64,000 nucleotides of DNA from the NCBI GenBank assembly GCA_017354895.1, contig CP071495.1:417001-481000 (forward strand). The letters run 5' to 3'. Shown here in pieces: positions 20,540 through 30,757 of this stretch. Made by a program: the position numbers and the translations under genes. The stretch comes from Podospora comata (Eukaryota; Ascomycota; Sordariomycetes; Sordariales; Podosporaceae). Below the pieces are notes generated by a model, which was not told the DNA's origin, made no database searches, and saw only the letters and a list, made by a program, of their open reading frames with translations. How positions within the stretch are numbered: position 1 is the stretch's first letter; each line of letters begins with the position of its first letter.

Positions 20540-21702
20540 ATGGCTCACCTCATCCTGTTGGTGCTGCTTGTCAGCACCTACACCTACGCTGCCCCCCAGC
20601 CGGCGGCTACAGATACTGGGTCAACGAAACCCTGCCTCCAGCGTGACCCAAAATTTCATGGCCTACCCGCGCGAGGTCCTCTACCAAGCCTGCAGCGCCG
20701 CCGCTCGCCTCAACGATCAGCTCGACTTCGACTTCCACAACGTCTTCCACGTCATCTTCAAGGCCAGCGTCTGCACCCAAAACACCTCCCGCTACTGCCC
20801 CGAGTACGACCACGCCTGGGGTCCCACCGCAGGCGTCCCTTGGCAAATAGTATCAGACACCATGTTCGGCCTGGGCAACAACTGGCGCTCCACAGACAAC
20901 CGCATCGACGCCCACCTCCGCATCTACTGCGACGACGGCGCCAGATACGAACACTCGGCCAACGGCCAGCTCTGGGACACCGTCGAGCACTTCAACCGCC
21001 CCGCCGGCGACGGCGGAGTCCACGCCTGCCAGGAGCAAACCTTCCACCGTTGCTACGTGACCCACCTTCATCAACTGGGCGATACCGGAGGGCGAGTCCG
21101 ACGTGCCATTCTACTCCGTCATGGACATCCGTCAAAACCTGTGGAACGTCCTCGGCCAGCTGGACCGGTCCCAACTCCGAGGACTATCGATCGGGCTCAG
21201 ATGGCGTATGGGGGGGAAAGAGAGAGAGAGAGAGAGGGGGGGAGGGAGAAAGATGACATGCACAACCTGCCGGTTTTCTCCCTCGGGCTGGAGCAGATGC
21301 CCGTCCAGACGCTGTTCCACGAGTGGATGCACGCCATGCCGTTTCTCGGGCAGGATTATCCAGACGCCCGAGGTATGAGCGGGAGTTGGGACCATGTGAT
21401 CACTCTTTTCACAGAGCAAGCGTTGCATGCTCCAGAGGCCTACAGTGAGTTCTTTTACCCTTCCTACACAAGGCTGTTTTGATGGCAGCGCTAACAAAAG
21501 AAAGCATATCTCGGCCTCTGGGCTGCCCTTGCTGACCTGAGCCCAAGCGGTTACCTGGACGCCAATGGCAGAGGAGGTGGATACACAATCGACCGCTTCT
21601 GGGGCATACGGCCTGAGGAAACCAAATGGGACCAGAATTTCCTTGAGGACAACACGGGTGAAACCGACAATCCGGCTTTTCGAGGCTGGATTATGGCGTA
21701 AA
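20540..21702 (+). pseudogene. Secreted HEXXH zinc metallopeptidase, frameshifted
   Basis: A signal peptide in one frame (MAHLILLVLLVSTYTYA, from 20540) is followed in a second frame by GYRYWVNETLPP and in a third by VTQNFMAYPREVLYQACSAAARL and a long conserved-looking domain to about 21060. The frame then shifts again to FINWAIPEGESDVPFYSVMDIR. A 47-bp purine-rich intron (21206-21252) and a normal 60-bp intron (21445-21504) lead to HNLPVFSLGLEQMP, the zinc site HEWMH and a C-terminus at 21702. The shifts near the C6 run at 20592-20597, at about 20630-20645 and at about 21060-21066 cannot be explained by introns. It is either a decayed protease gene or carries sequence errors. Confidence 0.7.
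21219..21252 (+). repeat. Purine-rich (GA)n tract inside an inferred intron
   Basis: A run of AG dinucleotides flanked by G runs fills most of the 47-bp interval between a GTATGG donor and an AAAG acceptor. Removing it restores the reading frame from LRW to HDMHNLPVF. Confidence 0.7.
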
Positions 21703-22118
21703 GAGACTTGACAGAGCAATAGAAATACTAGATGATAACCGGAGGGGGGAAAGAAAAAGACACAGCTCACAGCAATTGTATTATAGACGATTTGATCTGA
21801 CCCGGTGAGTGAGTAGGGCTACCTCATGAGGCGCACTCCAAATACTCAAACAAATTCCATGTATCGCCGAAAAGAAATGTCCGCCCTCCTAACCTCGAGT
21901 ACCCTTTTTTATGCCGCCTCCCCCGTGTTAAGCATATTTCCAAACGCCCCCTCTGTTCACCGCTCTGCACCCAGGAAGAAAAAAAACCAAGGTCTCAACA
22001 ACCCAATCCCGTAAGTCGTAACACAAAGGCGGTGGTGGCAAGTACAGTGTGTTGCAAAAGAAAATGAAGGGCCCCCAACCATTCATGGAGCCTTACTCCA
22101 TGGTTACGACCAATGAAG
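21703..22118. other. Convergent intergenic region with no gene seen
   Basis: About 0.4 kb between the metalloprotease 3' end and the tail of the SNF5 locus. No coding or RNA feature. Confidence 0.4.
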
Positions 22119-22688
22119 CTACTGCATCAGCCCCGGATCAAACAACGCCACCTCTTGGTGAGGAAAGACGGGTTGAAATGGATTTGGCGGGCCGTTATCC
22201 ATGTGATGGTGATGATGCAAGGCATGCTGTAGCTGGATGGGAAGCACATGATTGGGAGGCAAAACTGCCGCCTCGTGTGCAGGCAGCAGCTGAGGATAAT
22301 AAACTGGTTGGTTAATAGGCGGCCAGATGAGGGCCGGTGGAGGCGCATGGCATGCACTCGCAGCAGGACGGTTCCTCAACTTCCTCGGGGTCGGTGATTG
22401 CCCCGCCAGCGCCGTGGTAACGTCCATTGACTTTCTTGTCCGGATTCTCTTGGACCTCCGCCGGCCGGGGGTAACATCGGACTGGACAAGGTTGATCTCG
22501 CTCGGCTCGGTATCAGAAGCATGGGCGGCATCGACGAACAGGGTTAAGGACGACGATGGGCCCTGTTCAGCACCAGCATGATTAGGAACACGCAAGCCCG
22601 GCTGCTCATCATGGGCCCGGCCAGTGCCGCCACCGTTGTATCCAAAAGCTTTTCTCTGTCTGGTGGTTCTTTTGCTCATGCCACTTAC
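22119..22688 (-). other. Long in-frame ORF directly after the SNF5 stop codon
   Basis: The frame of the SNF5 last exon stays open for 189 sense codons past its TAG (V-S-G-M-S-K-R-T-T...), to a stop at 22121-22119. An ATG lies ten bases past the stop. The content is basic and disordered (MSKRTTRQRKAFGYNGGG, GRRRSKRIRTRKS, a HHHHH run, PPINQPVYYPQLLP). Bases right after the TAG read GTAAGT, a perfect donor. It could be an old C-terminal tail cut off by a stop, a readthrough product, or a 3' UTR that is open by chance. As a separate gene it would have almost no promoter space. Confidence 0.35.
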
Positions 22689-24592
22689 CTAGAGTGGCTT
22701 GGCATCACCAAGATGTAGATTCAGTGTAAAACGAGGCAGCTTGCGATCGCGCTCAAACATGAACCCGCAATTGTTGCAAAGAGACTGCGCCATCAGAGTG
22801 TCAGCATCAAAGCATCCAAAAACATGAAAGACGAGACAGGGTGTGAAAGACATACCCTTGGCCCATAAGGACCATCCCGGACAGCCCAAACACTTGTCCC
22901 CCAAACCTTGCAGTGGGAGCACCGCCAAGTGTTCCTCTCATGCTCAGCAAGTGTTCCGCCACCCCCGTAACCTCCAGCACCGCTCGTGGCATCTGGAGTA
23001 CCCCTATATCCACCGGGAGTGCCCGCTCGGCCGACCGGCGACAGACTCCTGAAGCGCTTCTTCTTTTTGCTCCTTTCACCTCTCCCCATCCTCTCCTCCG
23101 CATCTTGCTCAATAAGTCCGGTGAAGCCGAAGCCAACGGGCACGCCACCGGCGCCCAGCCCAGTATTACTGCTGAAGCGCGCGGTCTCTCTCCTCAGCCG
23201 ACGAATCTGGCGCTCCCGATCACCTTCCCGTTTCTCAATCTCCTCCTTGCTGAGATACTCCAAACGAGGGCCCCAGGATTCGGCAAGACCGTCAGGATCA
23301 TAGCGCCAGCCAGCACCTGCGCCGCTGGGGTTGACAGCGTCATTCGGGAACTCAATCACTCCTCCTGGAGGCAGGACACCACCGCTGGCAGTGAGAGCAG
23401 ACGAGGCGCCAACCCAGCCAGCAATCAAACCACCCGACTCGCAAGCTTCCTTCTTGAGACGTAGGACAGCTTCATATATGGCATGCGTCATGGCCGGCAC
23501 CCATTCGCCAGACAAACCCAAGTCACTACAGGTCTGCTTGGCGAAGAGCTCGGCCGTTCCCGGCGGGTGCAGCAGCGACCACTCAAACTTGTCCGTGTAC
23601 ACCTGTGACGACAAGTTGATGTTAAGGCTGACGATGCATCTATAGGTATCGTCGGGGCTCTCGTAGTTATCAGCTGACGTTTCAAGCGGGGTAGCGCTGG
23701 CGGTCACGCCTTCTCCTTCAAATATCGCGCCCGGCGTCGCTGGGGCATTCCCCAACTTGGACGGTGTCGCGGGAACGTGGGGGGTATCGGCTCGGCTGAG
23801 GGAAGAGGTTGCAAGGTTTTGAGGGGCTGGAGTGGCCGACTCGACACGGATCGAAGCTTTTGGGGGCTCGGCGGCGTTGGGTCGTGAACTGTGCGAGTGG
23901 AAAAGAGGATGAAGCGCAACACCGGCATACTCTTCAAGCTGTGTCCGAATCTGCTTGCTGATTTCTGAAATGGTCTGGGCACGGTTGGGAAGATCGAGGT
24001 CCTGAACCAAGGTGGTGGCAAACTGGTCGGTTGTGATGACTGTCTCGTGCAGATTCCACATGAAGGTGTCGCGTAGACGGTAAGGCACTGTTGGTTCTTG
24101 GGGTTTGAAGAAGGGGTGATTTGGGTCGGCATGGCCACCGACGGGCAGGGCAGGCGGGGGTGTATAGCTTGGAATGTCGAGATCGATGCGAATCGGGATC
24201 AGCGTCAGCGGGAGACAAGCCTGAGCATAGTTTTGGGCATCTGCCCGGCGCGTCCTGTTCATCCAGTCGCGCCAGATGCCCTGCATCTCAACTGGGGCGA
24301 CAGCTTCCTTGCCGACCTTTTCGCTGGGGTCTACTTTGGAGGCGCTGTCGTCGCGACGGAGGCTGCGCAAACCGGTAGGTCGGCGACGGTTGTCGTCGTC
24401 ATCATCGTCGTAATCATCGTACCCATCCTCGGCATAGTTGATTATAGTCGTTCCTCGCTTGGTGGTTCGCGACAGAGGGTTCGCCGGCACGGCGCTGGGA
24501 ATCACAGGCTGGATCAGAGCATTCTGGTAGGTGCGCAAGCGAGGGGCCAAAGACGAGAGTATCGCCTGTTGCGACTCGGACCGCAAAGCCAT
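22689..24592 (-). CDS. SNF5/INI1-type chromatin-remodelling subunit
   Basis: Exon 1 (24592-22856) and exon 2 (22784-22689), joined in phase 0 over a 71-bp intron (GTATGT, TGCTGACAC, GCGCAG), encode 610 residues. Two SNF5 repeats are clear: residues about 170-232 (PYRLRDTFMWNLHETVITTDQ) and 316-384 (CIVSLNINLSSQVYTDKFEWSLLHP). The C-terminus is a GATA-like zinc finger, CSHCKVWGTSVWAVRDGPYGPR then SLCNNCG, whose second cysteine pair appears only after splicing. An acidic run (YDDYDDDDDD) lies near residue 60. Whether it is the SWI/SNF (Snf5) or RSC (Sfh1) paralogue cannot be settled here. These proteins help remodel nucleosomes in the nucleus. Confidence 0.93.
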
Positions 24593-26085
24593 TGTGACGG
24601 TGAGAGGGCGAGATTGATTGATGCTCTTGTGATTGGTTCTATCTCATGGCAATGAAAAAACAAACACGCAGAGTGTCGTGTCGAGTCGAGTCGAGGCGAG
24701 GCTGCCCGTTGGGGGGAGGGGAGAAGTCGGTCGCCTCAAGATGGCCGGAATTCAAGGGCACAAAAGATGGGAAAGACGGACGCAATGCTCAGCGCAATCA
24801 ATCAACTGGCGGCTGTTGACTGGCCGTGCATGTGTGTAGCAGAGAGACAATAGAAATCTTTCTGGAGCAAACGGCAACAATGGCTCCCACGAGCGAGGGT
24901 TGTCGTTGAATGGTGGAGGGTTGTTGTTGAGAGCTTGCTCTTGCTTTGGTGTGTGCCTTGCTCTGAGCGCCCGTCAAAAACGCGACGTTGATTTGCGTGC
25001 ATCGCGCTTCTGCAAAAGCTTAGCTGGTGGCCTGTGCACTCAAGAAGATTAGATAATCAACACATTGGTGGGTGAGTGGGTGGGTCCAGGCCTCAAAACA
25101 CCAAGCAAATCACGTGCCTCACATCAAACATCATCACGATATCCTTCACCACCAAAGGTAACCTTAACTTCACCACCAGCCCAAAGCCATCTAAACGACA
25201 CTTTTATATAACCAACCTTGTTTCTCATCAACCCCTCCACCGTCCCAAAGCCTGGAAAATAGGGCTAGCTTAACCTTTGTCGTGGTGAAATCTCTAATTC
25301 GTGCCTGCCATCCATGGGCTTCCTTCCCAGCCACACCCTCCTTGGGCTTCCCGTGGTAGTTACTCTCTGTCAAGTAAGCTAAGAATAAAAATCAGAGGCA
25401 GGGATTTCTCTCCCTTTGTTCTCGTTGCTCCGATATTTTGATTGGAATGATTAGCCTCAAGTTTGAAGACTGATAGCGCCAATCACATGATACCTACTAT
25501 CAAGTTCACTTTTATCTTCTCACCAGTGAATTTAAACAAAATTCTCTCCAAATCTCCCAACCTTCTTCTTTTCCCTCCAAAGCAGGTCCTCCTCTCGTCG
25601 GAACACCATAGTTCTTCCACAAGCATCTATCACCTGCTCCTGTGGCTACACTCTAAGCTCCTAGGAGTTCACCTTTTCCACTTTTCTTGGGGCCCCCCCG
25701 TTGGTCAAACCACGATAGCAGCAAGCCACATCCAGTTTTCACCTCAGCTCACTTATACTTGTTCCTGACCGTCGTCGCTGTGGGCCCCGTGCTCGCCCCT
25801 TGCCCACCTCCAGGTATAAAGGAATCTCTCCCTCCACCCTCTCAACGGTCTTCTCTCCCCCACAACCACCAGTCAAGACAGAACACTTCACTTGCCTTCA
25901 GCCTTACCCAAGCACCAACACGCAAGCTACCTCGCCTCACTCTCATCCACCTTCTATTCATTCATTCATCCATCCATCTACCTTTTACCCATCTTTGGAA
26001 TCTCTTCCATCACACATATCGACGTCTCATTAGCCGATATCACCACGTCGACGTCCTATCTTAAGGTATATCGACAACAAGCAAA
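24593..26085. promoter_or_regulatory. Divergent promoter region and pyrimidine-rich leader of the RNA ligase gene
   Basis: About 1.5 kb between divergent genes. From about 25500 to 26080 the plus strand is strongly C/T-rich with few purine runs, as in long fungal leaders. Open frames in this stretch are products of that bias. No intron or RNA gene is placed. Confidence 0.5.
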
Positions 26086-28467
26086 ATGTCTTCGGCCAAG
26101 GATTTCCTCGAGGCCGCCATCAGGGACTCTCAGGCGATCTTGCCCGTCGAGAACGCCGACGCTGTCACCGTCGCGACACCTGCGCCTCGTCCTCATGAGC
26201 GCAAGCTCGCCACCATTCGCCGCATCTCCTCCCTCGAGAGGCTTACCAAGAGATTCGGCTTGGCCACAGTTGACGGCTGGAAAGTCTTGATCCTCAACGA
26301 GGAGAACTTTTTGGTCGGCGAACTCGTGGTGCTCTGCGAGGTGGACTCATTCACACCCCATCGCAACCCCTACTCGAAGCTCTTCGCTCCTTGGGGCACA
26401 CTTCAGACCATGTATGGTGAGAAGGGCTGGCGTATTGCCACCCAGCAGCTCGAGTTTCGCAGCGGGTCGGAAAAGGTCAAGGTCACTTCTCAGGGCCGAA
26501 TTTTCAAGCTGAGTGATATCGGGACCATCGTCAGAGAATTCCGCGCTCTGAAACTCAAGGCTGCCTCGACCGATCACACCAGCTTCGAGGATTACCTTCG
26601 CGGCATTGACTTCTCTGAGAAGCTCGGCATCAAGAAGTGGGAGTCTGAGTCTTCTTCCTCAGCCAAGGTCACGGCTTCCGCCAATGTCACCACTTCGACT
26701 CCTGTCCACCGTCCTTCGGCTCCCGTCGCCACTTCGGTTTCCCTCAAGGCTTCGGCTGCCACCATCGCTGCGGCTCCCGTCGCTGCTTCGATGGCGCCTG
26801 TGCAGGCGGCAGCCACTATGCTGAACCCCAAGCCGCCTGCGTTCATGCTCAGCACCAAAATGGAGAGGCATCAGAACTGCCCCAACCTTTTCAATAAGCC
26901 CAAGTACCGCCGCCTCGTGTACCAGCAGACGGTGAAGCTCGACGGTTCCGCCATGATCATTTACTTCGTCAACAAGGACTCTCACCTTTACCACAGCTTG
27001 CCCTTGCTGAACTCCCGCGTCGCTCCCTTCTACCGCAAGACCTGCGTCTTCGAGAACGGTCGCGCCGGTATTTGCAGCACCAACAAAGACATCATCTACA
27101 GCACCGAGTCCTTCGAGGCTTTCGTCAACACCGCCGTTGGTATCGGCTTTCCGAAGCTTCTCGCGAAGCTGGATCTCAACATCGCCTTCCAGGGTGAACT
27201 TGTCGGCCACAACATTTGCGGCAATCCCTACGGCTACGCCGCTCCTAACGACAAGGCCAATGGCAAGATCGGCGACTGCGGCAACGGCTTTGACTTCTTC
27301 CTCCACTCCATCGTCGACCTTCACACTGGCAAGAAGTGGAACCCCAAGGCCGTCTGCGAGTTTGCTGTCCAACACCAGATTCGCCACGTTCCTCTCGAGG
27401 GCTACGTGCGAATTCGCGAGATCGCCAACAGCCACGACGAGCTCCAGGCCATGGCTGAAGCCGCGCCCGGCGAGGGCTTCGTTTTCAAGTGCTTCGAGGA
27501 CCAACGCTCATTCAAGGTCCTGAGCACCAAGTGGATTCTCGAGAAAGGCGATGAGGCCCTCGCTCGTGGCGAGCGTCTGCGAGACCGCACTGCCCCCGTG
27601 GAGCAACCCCATTCCATTTTGCGCATCGGCGGCACCCAGTCTGGGGAGGTTAGACTCCCCGCCCCAGTGACCTCTGCTGCTGTCAAGGCCAAGCAGATCG
27701 CTGTTGCCAACGCCGTCGCTCCGCTTCCCGCGACCTCTGCTCACGTTCTGAAGCCTGAGGAGAAGAAGCCAGCTTCTGAGCCTATCCCCCACGCGGCCCC
27801 AAAGACCTCTGACGCCACGAAGCCGGTCATCGTCGCTCCAACCGTCCAGGCTCGGGCCGTCAGGATCCAAGCCATTCAGGCTCCAGCTGTCAAGGCTCCA
27901 GCCGTCACGGCTCTGGCCATCAACATTACCGTTCCCGCCGAAGACGCCGCCAAGCGGGCAAGGAACGACGAGCTCTGGGCCGAGCTCACTCCCGGCATGC
28001 AGCTATTCGAGGCCTGGGCCTCTGGCAACGACTACCAGAACATCATCGACTACGTCAACGCCTGGAAGGCAAAGCACGTGGCCGATCACGTTTTCAACGA
28101 GATCTGCCAGAAGAAGAAGGCCGCCCTGGCTAAGATCGCCGACGAGCAAAAGCAGCGCGCCATGCTGCGCAAGTTCGCGAAGGAGCAGCAAGAGAAGGCT
28201 CCAGCCAACGAGGCCTGGCACCAGACTTTGGCCGTCAGCAACGACATCCCGACGCCCGAGCCTTCTTTCAATCTCGACTGTGCCGCTGAGGAGTCCGACA
28301 GCGAGGTTTCCGGCGTTGATGAGGACCCCGGGACGGATGTCGCTGCCCCCGAGTCGACCACCACCGTCATGGCTCCCAGCGTGAGCATCACCATGTCGCC
28401 CAAGCGCGCCCCAGTCAAGAAGACGGTCACTGTCTCCAAGGAGACCCTCAGCTGGCTCGGCTTCTAA
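26086..28467 (+). CDS. DRB0094/DraRnl-type RNA ligase with long C-terminal extension
   Basis: An intronless frame of 793 residues from ATG 26086. Residues about 38-150 match the special N-terminal domain of the DraRnl (Rnl5) family (KLATIRRISSLERL, ATVDGWKVLILNEENFLVGELV, CEVDSFTPHRNPYSKLF). After an Ala/Thr-rich linker (190-255) comes the ligase domain: motif I K284-L-D-G with the adenylated lysine, motif III FQGELVGHNICGNPYG around E371, motif IV E463-G-F-V-F-K468 and motif V FKVLSTKWIL from 476. The last 290 residues are an Ala/Val/Pro-rich spacer, a charged helical region and an acidic end. DraRnl seals 3'-OH/5'-phosphate nicks in duplexes that have RNA upstream of the break. The bacterial enzyme is about 340 residues, so the fungal tail is extra. 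Confidence 0.9.
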   Translation: MSSAKDFLEAAIRDSQAILPVENADAVTVATPAPRPHERKLATIRRISSLERLTKRFGLATVDGWKVLILNEENFLVGELVVLCEVDSFTPHRNPYSKLFAPWGTLQTMYGEKGWRIATQQLEFRSGSEKVKVTSQGRIFKLSDIGTIVREFRALKLKAASTDHTSFEDYLRGIDFSEKLGIKKWESESSSSAKVTASANVTTSTPVHRPSAPVATSVSLKASAATIAAAPVAASMAPVQAAATMLNPKPPAFMLSTKMERHQNCPNLFNKPKYRRLVYQQTVKLDGSAMIIYFVNKDSHLYHSLPLLNSRVAPFYRKTCVFENGRAGICSTNKDIIYSTESFEAFVNTAVGIGFPKLLAKLDLNIAFQGELVGHNICGNPYGYAAPNDKANGKIGDCGNGFDFFLHSIVDLHTGKKWNPKAVCEFAVQHQIRHVPLEGYVRIREIANSHDELQAMAEAAPGEGFVFKCFEDQRSFKVLSTKWILEKGDEALARGERLRDRTAPVEQPHSILRIGGTQSGEVRLPAPVTSAAVKAKQIAVANAVAPLPATSAHVLKPEEKKPASEPIPHAAPKTSDATKPVIVAPTVQARAVRIQAIQAPAVKAPAVTALAINITVPAEDAAKRARNDELWAELTPGMQLFEAWASGNDYQNIIDYVNAWKAKHVADHVFNEICQKKKAALAKIADEQKQRAMLRKFAKEQQEKAPANEAWHQTLAVSNDIPTPEPSFNLDCAAEESDSEVSGVDEDPGTDVAAPESTTTVMAPSVSITMSPKRAPVKKTVTVSKETLSWLGF

Positions 28468-29728
28468 GCCACAGGCGCATTTCGCGACGATTCCTTGGCA
28501 TGGCCGCGGCATCATTGCACATAACGACATCATTCGACATAGCATCCTGGCTTTACCAATTCTCGACACGTTCATATGCGCAGACCATCTTGGCCTCGGC
28601 CTCAACATTGCTCGTCGAGGTTTCTCTTTGTTTTCGCGGCGTTGGAGATTGATTTGGGCGACGTTTGGGGTTGGTTTGGGCAGCGTGGCATTGTTTTTTG
28701 GTTTTTAGCGGTGGAATTTGGGACATGGCGGAAAATAGGGTTCAGGGAAGCCAAAAATGGAGTTCGGGACAGGAAGCAAAAATGGAGTTTTTGCCTTTCA
28801 GGAAGAGGGAAGAAATTGGGCGTGCGGGGGGGATAGGCGGTATTTAAGGAAGTTCGGCGGGTTTTTAATCACTCTGATAGTGATTAGGGCAAACAGAGTC
28901 TTGATTTTGGGCACAACTGCATGCATTCTGAATGTGAAATGTGATAAGACTGTACGAGAGATCTGAAGCGTAATGAGAAACATGATGGTTGTGACGTGCC
29001 CAAAGGTTTCAATGATGTTGTTAGGAACGTACACGTCTATCTGTGGTTAGGTACAGATGAGCAAGATTTTGAGCTATAATGCACAGGTAGTTTACTGGTT
29101 GGGTTTCAGTGTGAGTCGCTCTAGTATATAGATAGACACGAGGTCAGGGGTTGAGATTCTGGCAGTTGGGGCTGCAATAGAAGCATACTTGTAGACAGTC
29201 GTCATCAGCTTCTCACAGCCAGCAACTGTCGTCTCTTCCACTTGCTGAAAGTGCCTCATCAAACAGATATTCCCGACCTGTCTTCACCAGGCCCACCCGT
29301 GTTATCTCCCCCCTAGCTATATCCAGCCAGCCTCGTGACGGTTTTCAGCAAGCGAGTGTGAGTTTACTTACGACTCTAGGCTTAGTGATCGCCGTTGCCG
29401 AGTCGCTAGTCAAAATTTTAACAGATCGAGTAATATGCGGTGAGTCTAGAGCCAGAGCCTTATTGTCTCCCAACTCACCGTCTTCCCTGCCGGGCAGCTT
29501 CTGAGGACGTGAGACAAAGGAAACGTGCAATGCTCCAGCCCACCGGTACTCCACACGGCACATATTGGCGGCACACATTTTCAAAGCCTTGTCCAGTTTC
29601 CTTGTTCTCGAGCTCGCTTATAGCTCGAAATTGCCTATCCAAGCCCATCAGCATCAGCATCACATCAGCATCAGCAAGCAGCTTGAGGCCTACCTTCTTT
29701 AACATCTTCAAGAACTTAAACTGACAAG
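28468..29728. other. Intergenic region with no supported gene
   Basis: About 1.26 kb between two plus-strand genes: the 3' end of the RNA ligase gene, then promoter and leader of the kinase-like gene, with (CATCAG)n-like short repeats at about 29648-29678. No coding feature is supported. Confidence 0.45.
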
Positions 29729-30693
29729 ATGACTGTCAACGACTCCCAGTTTGAATCTGCCCCTAGCAGCAATCCTCGGGATGGCCATTCCTTCACCACC
29801 ACCGCCCCTGCTCATCAAAAGCTTCACCTCAGTCCCCCGAGCGAGGACATAGTTCGCCGTGTGCCCTCCCGCAATGAGATGAACATCCACCACATCACCG
29901 AAGGTCTCTCCTCCGCCCCCTCCACCACCTTCACATACTTCACCCCTGACACGGATGAATGCTAAATCGGCAGTCTCCCCCTCCCGTCCTCGTCACTCAC
30001 ACCGTCCCTAATTCTCGGTCATCCTTCCATGTTGAGCGGATACCCGACGGTCTCATCTATCCCCTCATGCCAGGGAAGCCTCTCATGACGCTGATTATCG
30101 CGCCTGACTCACCCCCGGAGGACTCAGAGACAGGAGCGTACTTCATCCGCCGGCCCAATCTTTTGAATTTTGACACCAAAGACAATGACAGGGCAGAGCA
30201 GCAGCAGGCCATGCTCCTCAGGGAGGCTGTTATTCTCCATAAGTTGGCGCAGTATGGCTATCCAAACATGATTCACTATCACGGCACAAGAACCAGGAGA
30301 GGGAGAATCACAGGATTGGTGTTTGACAAGCATCCATACACCCTGTTGGAGTACCTGGCCGAGATGAAAAAGAAGGGCAAGGGAAACGAGATCGAGGCTG
30401 AGTCGTTCGTGAGGGGGTTGGAGAGTGTGGTGAGCAGGCTGCACCAGCTCGCGCACAACAGTATTCGGGCTGAGAACATTGTTGTGGGGAGAGGCGAGGG
30501 TGGCGAGGGGGTGAGGGCGGTGCTGGTGGAATTCAGCAAGTGCTTGCCTTTTGGCAAGAAGTTCAGGACATCGTATGACGGGGAGCTCAAGGTTTCGTCA
30601 AAGGAGAACGATCGCCAGGCAGTCAAGGACTTCAGGTCATGGCTGGAAGGGGTGGTTGACCCCACGCTGATCACCCCTACACAGGACGACTAG
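29729..30693 (+). pseudogene. Protein-kinase-like (pseudokinase) gene with a one-base frameshift
   Basis: Two overlapping frames form one logical protein. The first (29729-29965, MTVNDSQFESAPSS...FTYFTPDTDE, good start context) stops at TAA. The second starts at an ATG at 29959 (MLNRQSPPPVLVTHTV) and runs to 30693, 244 residues. One more A in the AA run at 29958-29959 would fuse them without loss, and no intron with good signals does this. The second part has a kinase-like C-lobe: HQLAHNSIRAENIVV at the catalytic loop and VLVEFSK at the DFG position. The catalytic Asp is Ser168 (numbered from 29959) while the metal-binding Asn173 remains, and DFG reads EFS, so it would be inactive as a kinase. 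Confidence 0.6.
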
Positions 30694-30757
30694 CCTGCCA
30701 GTAGTTGACCCAGACACTTTTGTATCGTGTTAATGACAATCATGTACATGACGTTGC

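Noticed and set aside
26659-28608. Long minus-strand frames opposite the RNA ligase gene
   Set aside because: Same cause: strong codon bias of the ligase. Products are low-complexity Val/Ala/Gly/Leu stretches.
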